Shown: positions 60,890-64,000 of the stretch, piece by piece
How the letters are laid out: every line of letters starts with the position of its first letter
How positions within the stretch are numbered: position 1 is the first letter of the stretch
DNA from: Pseudomonas sp. BSw22131
GTDB lineage: Bacteria; Pseudomonadota; Gammaproteobacteria; Pseudomonadales; Pseudomonadaceae
Direction: 5' to 3'
Length of the DNA: 64,000 nt
NCBI RefSeq assembly: GCF_026810445.1
Contig: NZ_CP113949.1
Location: 5,675,291 to 5,739,290, forward strand
Made by a program: the position numbers and the translations under genes
Notes under the pieces: model-generated
The model's database searches: none
The model's input: the letters and a program-made list of their open reading frames with translations, nothing else
What the model was told of the DNA's origin: nothing

Positions 60890-62428
60890 TTAAGTCGTCA
60901 GTGTACGCAGCAGGTTCTTATAGTCCTCGCGAATATCCGCGTCGGATTCTTTGAGTTCGTTGATCTTGCGGCAAGCGTGAAGAACTGTGGTGTGGTCGCG
61001 CCCGCCAAACACGTCGCCGATCTCCGGCAGACTGTGGTTGGTAAGTTCTTTGGATAGCGCCATCGCCACCTGCCGAGGTCTAGCGACAGACCTGGAACGA
61101 CGCTTGGACAGCAAGTCGGATATTTTGATCTTGTAGTACTCAGCAACGGTGCGCTGGATGTTATCCACACTGACCAGTTTGTCTTGGAGCGCCAGAAGAT
61201 CTTTCAACGACTCGCGAATAAGCTCGATAGTGATGTCGCGTCCCATGAAGTGGGAGTGAGCAATGACGCGCTTGAGCGCACCTTCCAGTTCCCGGACGTT
61301 GGAGCGAATGCGCTGTGCGATAAAAAAGGCCGCATCGTGAGGCAGGTCAACCTTTGCCTGATCAGCTTTCTTCATAAGAATAGCGACACGCGTCTCAAGC
61401 TCAGGCGGCTCGACTGCAACGGTGAGGCCCCATCCAAAACGAGACTTGAGCCTCTCTTCGAGTCCTTCAATCTCTTTCGGATAACGGTCACTGGTGAGGA
61501 TGACTTGCTGGCCACCTTCAAGCAGGGCGTTGAAGGTGTGGAAGAACTCCTCCTGAGAACGCTCTTTACGCGCAAAGAACTGAATATCGTCAATCAGCAG
61601 GGCGTCAACGGATCGGTAAAAGCGCTTGAACTCGTTGATCGCATTCAGCTGCAGAGCCTTGACCATGTCTGCGACAAAACGCTCAGAGTGAAGATAGACA
61701 ACCTTGGCGTTAGGGTTTTTCTTTAGCAGGTGGTTACCCACAGCATGCATCAAGTGGGTCTTACCCAAACCTACGCCGCCGTAAAGAAACAGCGGGTTGT
61801 ACCCGTGTTTCGGGTTATCAGCGACCTGCCAGGCTGCTGCACGCGCTAACTGGTTGGATTTACCTTCGACAAAATTCTCGAATGTAAAGGTCCGGTTTAA
61901 GTAACTGGTGTGCTTCAACGCGCCTTCTACCTGCACGTTACGCTGCTCAGCGCGAGCTGGCGCCTGCTGTGAACTGGCCCCTGCCATTGGATCAAAGCTG
62001 GCTCTGGAAGGCTCGTCATCAACACTCAAAACGTTTTGTGCTGGAGCGGGGGCAGGCCTCGCTGAAACCAATTGCGTGACGGGGGCAATCGCTCCATGAC
62101 TGTTGATCGCTGCCTGCGCTGCTTGTGAAGCGGCTGCGGCCAGTGGGGCGTTCGGTGCAGCGCGAGGAGCAGAGCTGCGCTTGCTACCTATTAATAAGGA
62201 AAGGGCGGGCGCTATACCCTGCCCGTGCTCGCCGAGCAATTCGAGCAATCGACTCAGGTATTTTTCATTTACCCAATCGAGGACAAAACGGTTTGGCGCA
62301 TAGACACGCAACTCGTCGCCTTCGGCTTCGACCTGTAGCGGACGGATCCAGGTGTTGAATTGCTGGGCAGGCAGCTCGTCGCGCAAGAGTTCCACGCACT
62401 GCTGCCAAAGTTCCACTGACACGGACAT
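60890..62428 (-). CDS. dnaA: Chromosomal replication initiator DnaA
   Basis: Origin-binding AAA+ ATPase, 512 residues. Domain I at the N-terminus ([19 protein letters not shown]), Pro/Ala-rich linker (residues about 85-165), AAA+ with Walker [12 protein letters not shown] and Walker [11 protein letters not shown], and C-terminal DNA-binding HTH ([16 protein letters not shown]). Start ATG 62428 after TAGGGG. The gene itself contains one perfect DnaA box (61161-61169). Confidence 0.98.
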   Translation of the reverse strand: MSVSVELWQQCVELLRDELPAQQFNTWIRPLQVEAEGDELRVYAPNRFVLDWVNEKYLSRLLELLGEHGQGIAPALSLLIGSKRSSAPRAAPNAPLAAAASQAAQAAINSHGAIAPVTQLVSARPAPAPAQNVLSVDDEPSRASFDPMAGASSQQAPARAEQRNVQVEGALKHTSYLNRTFTFENFVEGKSNQLARAAAWQVADNPKHGYNPLFLYGGVGLGKTHLMHAVGNHLLKKNPNAKVVYLHSERFVADMVKALQLNAINEFKRFYRSVDALLIDDIQFFARKERSQEEFFHTFNALLEGGQQVILTSDRYPKEIEGLEERLKSRFGWGLTVAVEPPELETRVAILMKKADQAKVDLPHDAAFFIAQRIRSNVRELEGALKRVIAHSHFMGRDITIELIRESLKDLLALQDKLVSVDNIQRTVAEYYKIKISDLLSKRRSRSVARPRQVAMALSKELTNHSLPEIGDVFGGRDHTTVLHACRKINELKESDADIREDYKNLLRTLTT

Positions 62429-63006
62429 CCCCTAAGTCAAAAGCCGGTGAGGCAAAATCAAGCGACCATTGTAGCGACCGGACGCAGACTTATCCACATG
62501 TAGGTTGCGTCCAAGTAGCTATGAATCGGGGTTAGACAGTAAAAAAAATCGACCAACGGCCTGCGTATGAGCCCTGTGGATAAGCCACTATCAGCTAAGG
62601 GGATAAGCATCACCTAAAACCTGTGCACAAGTAGGCTGTGGATAACTAGTGCTTTCATGCACAGGTTTTCCGACACCGCAGCACAGTCAGCGCACTGCTT
62701 TTGGACAACCTTTCTTTCCTCTGTACACTTTGTATTTTAAGGCCTGTAGAGCTTTATCCACAGAAAACAGCTTGTATAGCTTCTATAAGCATTACAAAAA
62801 AGCTTTAAATACTCTCCTTCTTTATTTTTATATCTATGTCCGAGCTCAAGGAAGTCAGTGGGGCACAAACAGCTTTTGGATGAAGGAGAAGTAAATGAAG
62901 GAAACTCTGGTTGGAAATTGACCTGAGGGCACGCTTTCTCTAGAATCCCCGGTCTCTTAAAACGGGGGCCATTCCGGCCCGTTGTGGACGAACCAGGTAA
63001 CACGCC
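62429..63006. other. oriC: Chromosomal replication origin oriC
   Basis: The 578-bp space between dnaA and rpmH. Perfect DnaA boxes TTATCCACA (either strand) are at 62490-62498, 62575-62583, 62637-62645 and 62754-62762; TGTGCACAA (62622-62630) is a weaker one. AT-rich stretch 62780-62850 (aaaaaagctttaaatactc, then ctttatttttatatctatg) is the likely unwinding element. The dnaA promoter (minus) and the rpmH promoter (plus) are also inside. Confidence 0.95.
62918..62946 (+). promoter_or_regulatory. Sigma-70 promoter of rpmH
   Basis: TTGACC (62918-62923) and TAGAAT (62941-62946) with 17-bp spacing, 60 bp before the rpmH ATG. It would drive rpmH-rnpA-yidD-yidC. Confidence 0.75.
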
Positions 63007-63141
63007 ATGAAACGTACTTTCCAACCCAGCACTATCAAGCGCGCCCGCACCCACGGTTTCCGTGCACGTATGGCCACCAAAAACGGCCGTGCAGTCCTGT
63101 CGCGTCGTCGCGCCAAAGGCCGTAAGCGTCTGGCAGTTTGA
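63007..63141 (+). CDS. rpmH: 50S ribosomal protein L34
   Basis: A 44-residue, Arg/Lys-rich protein ([20 protein letters not shown] then [20 protein letters not shown], ending RLAV), identical in length to L34 of other bacteria. GGTAACACGCC precedes the ATG; AGGTAA is the likely ribosome site. Followed by rnpA after 13 bp. Confidence 0.98.
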
Positions 63142-63154
63142 TAAATCGGCACAG

Positions 63155-63559
63155 GTGGTGAGTCAGGACTTCAGCCGGGAAAAGCGTTTGCTGACACCGC
63201 GGCATTTCAAGGCAGTCTTTGACTCCCCCACCGGCAAGGTTCCGGGGAAAAATCTCCTGCTCCTTGTCCGCAACAACGATCTTGATCACCCCCGACTAGG
63301 GTTGGTAATCGGGAAAAAGAGCGTAAAGCTCTCGGTTGAGCGCAATCGTTTGAAACGCCTCATGCGCGAATCGTTTCGCCAACACCAAGACAGTTTGGTC
63401 GGTTGGGATATCGTGGTTGTCGCGCGCAAAGGTTTGGGTGACATTGAAAACCCCGAATTGATTCAGCACTTCGGCAAGCTCTGGAAACGTCTGGCGCGCA
63501 GCCGGCCGACTTCAGAAGCTAAAACCGAAACTGCGGGGGTAGATAGTCCTGATGCGTAA
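63155..63559 (+). CDS. rnpA: Ribonuclease P protein component
   Basis: Basic protein subunit of RNase P, which matures tRNA 5' ends, 134 residues. The RNR signature is [15 protein letters not shown], and [14 protein letters not shown] is the beta-core. The start is GTG 63155 ([13 protein letters not shown]); a second GTG directly follows and is an alternative. The frame to 63062 overlaps rpmH and is not used. The tail ([16 protein letters not shown]) is low-complexity. Confidence 0.93.
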   Translation: MVSQDFSREKRLLTPRHFKAVFDSPTGKVPGKNLLLLVRNNDLDHPRLGLVIGKKSVKLSVERNRLKRLMRESFRQHQDSLVGWDIVVVARKGLGDIENPELIQHFGKLWKRLARSRPTSEAKTETAGVDSPDA

Positions 63560-63797
63560 GCTGGCGCTCGTTCCGATCCAGTTTTACCGTTATGCCATTA
63601 GCCCACTGATGGCAAATCACTGTCGTTTTTACCCCAGCTGCTCCTGCTACGCGTATGAAGCCATAGAAAATCATGGCTTGTTACGCGGTGGCTGGCTGAC
63701 CTTACGTCGCTTAGGTCGCTGTCATCCGTGGAATCCCGGTGGTTATGACCCGGTTCCATCAGATCCCACCTCCCGTTCCTCTTCGATGGCCGAGTAA
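63552..63797 (+). CDS. yidD: Membrane-protein insertion efficiency factor YidD
   Basis: An 81-residue YidD-family protein. It has the Cys-rich motif [16 protein letters not shown] and [17 protein letters not shown], diagnostic of the family. It overlaps rnpA by 8 bp and sits just before yidC, so it acts in the same membrane-insertion pathway. The C-terminal Ser-rich tail is variable. Confidence 0.95.
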   Translation: MRKLALVPIQFYRYAISPLMANHCRFYPSCSCYAYEAIENHGLLRGGWLTLRRLGRCHPWNPGGYDPVPSDPTSRSSSMAE

Positions 63798-63799
63798 TC

Positions 63800-64000
63800 A
63801 TGGATATTAAACGCACAATCCTGATCGTCGCCCTGGCAATCGTGTCCTACGTCATGGTCCTGAAATGGAACCAGGACTACGGCCAGGCTGCTTTGCCGAC
63901 TCAGAATGTTGCCGCTAACACAAATACCTCAGCGCTGCCGGACACCCCGCCGGGTACAAACGCTTCAGCAAATGCTGATGTGCCAAGTGCAACGGGTGAG
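63800..64000 (+). CDS. yidC: Membrane-protein insertase YidC, N-terminal part (cut by window edge)
   Basis: The first 67 codons of the insertase/Sec partner. MDIKRTILIVALAIVSYVMV is the first membrane segment and WNQDYGQAALP the start of the periplasmic region; the Thr/Asn/Ala/Pro-rich stretch is typical of pseudomonads. Two bases separate it from yidD. The frame is open to the window end. Confidence 0.96.
   Translation, partial: MDIKRTILIVALAIVSYVMVLKWNQDYGQAALPTQNVAANTNTSALPDTPPGTNASANADVPSATGE

Overview
The window is a piece of a Pseudomonas chromosome that runs up to and across the replication origin. The evidence is the block yidC-yidD-rnpA-rpmH / oriC / dnaA-dnaN-recF-gyrB at 56.2-64.0 kb, with four perfect DnaA boxes between dnaA and rpmH. 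Further evidence is Pseudomonas-typical order and content: trpI divergent from trpBA, glyQS-gmhB-lptA, def-fmt-rsmB-trkA, aroE-hemF, a LexA-controlled PA0069-type radical SAM gene, and REP hairpins of the GGAGCG..CGCTCC type. Family names rest on reading the proteins; comparisons with P. aeruginosa PAO1 are from memory and no search was run. Gene order fits a fluorescens/syringae-type Pseudomonas better than PAO1.

Layout, left to right. 0-6.3 kb: end of znuB (zinc uptake), a lipoprotein, catalase HPII katE, and the methionine importer metNIQ. 6.3-11.9 kb: a Sco copper protein, a Pseudomonas hypothetical, a SulP transporter paired with a beta-carbonic anhydrase, and a radical SAM gene behind a perfect LexA box. 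12.2-13.8 kb: an AT-richer secreted PI-PLC-like protein with a duplicated C-terminal module. 13.9-22.7 kb: yheV-prlC, gamma-carbonic anhydrase, a HAD phosphatase, lipoproteins, osmC, a luciferase-like monooxygenase, dodecin, and two DUF1161 paralogues. 22.7-25.8 kb: trpI/trpBA. 25.9-30.4 kb: a CigR/RcnB-like protein, a small DOPA-dioxygenase-like protein, and a choline-sulfate module (LysR regulator, betC, choline-type binding protein).

30.5-47.1 kb is core housekeeping: aroE-hemF, qor, tsaC, dprA, a LysM protein, def, fmt-rsmB, trkA, an htrB/lpxL acyltransferase, tag, glyQS, gmhB and an lptA/plsC acyltransferase. 47.3-56.1 kb is an accessory insert between lptA and gyrB, which are neighbours in PAO1. 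It holds an MFS exporter, a GH63/MGH1-like glycosidase broken by one in-frame TGA, a GAF-(degenerate GGDEF)-EAL phosphodiesterase, an AraC regulator with an SDR oxidoreductase, and a decayed IS66 transposase end. 56.2-64 kb is the origin region, cut at the right edge inside yidC.

No wholly new multi-gene system was found. The strongest observations are the single-stop glycosidase, the gyrB-lptA accessory island with its IS66 scar, an excess of perfect DnaA boxes across the origin-proximal half, the LexA box before the radical SAM gene, and the duplicated-module PI-PLC-like protein. There is no CRISPR array, tRNA, rRNA or prophage.
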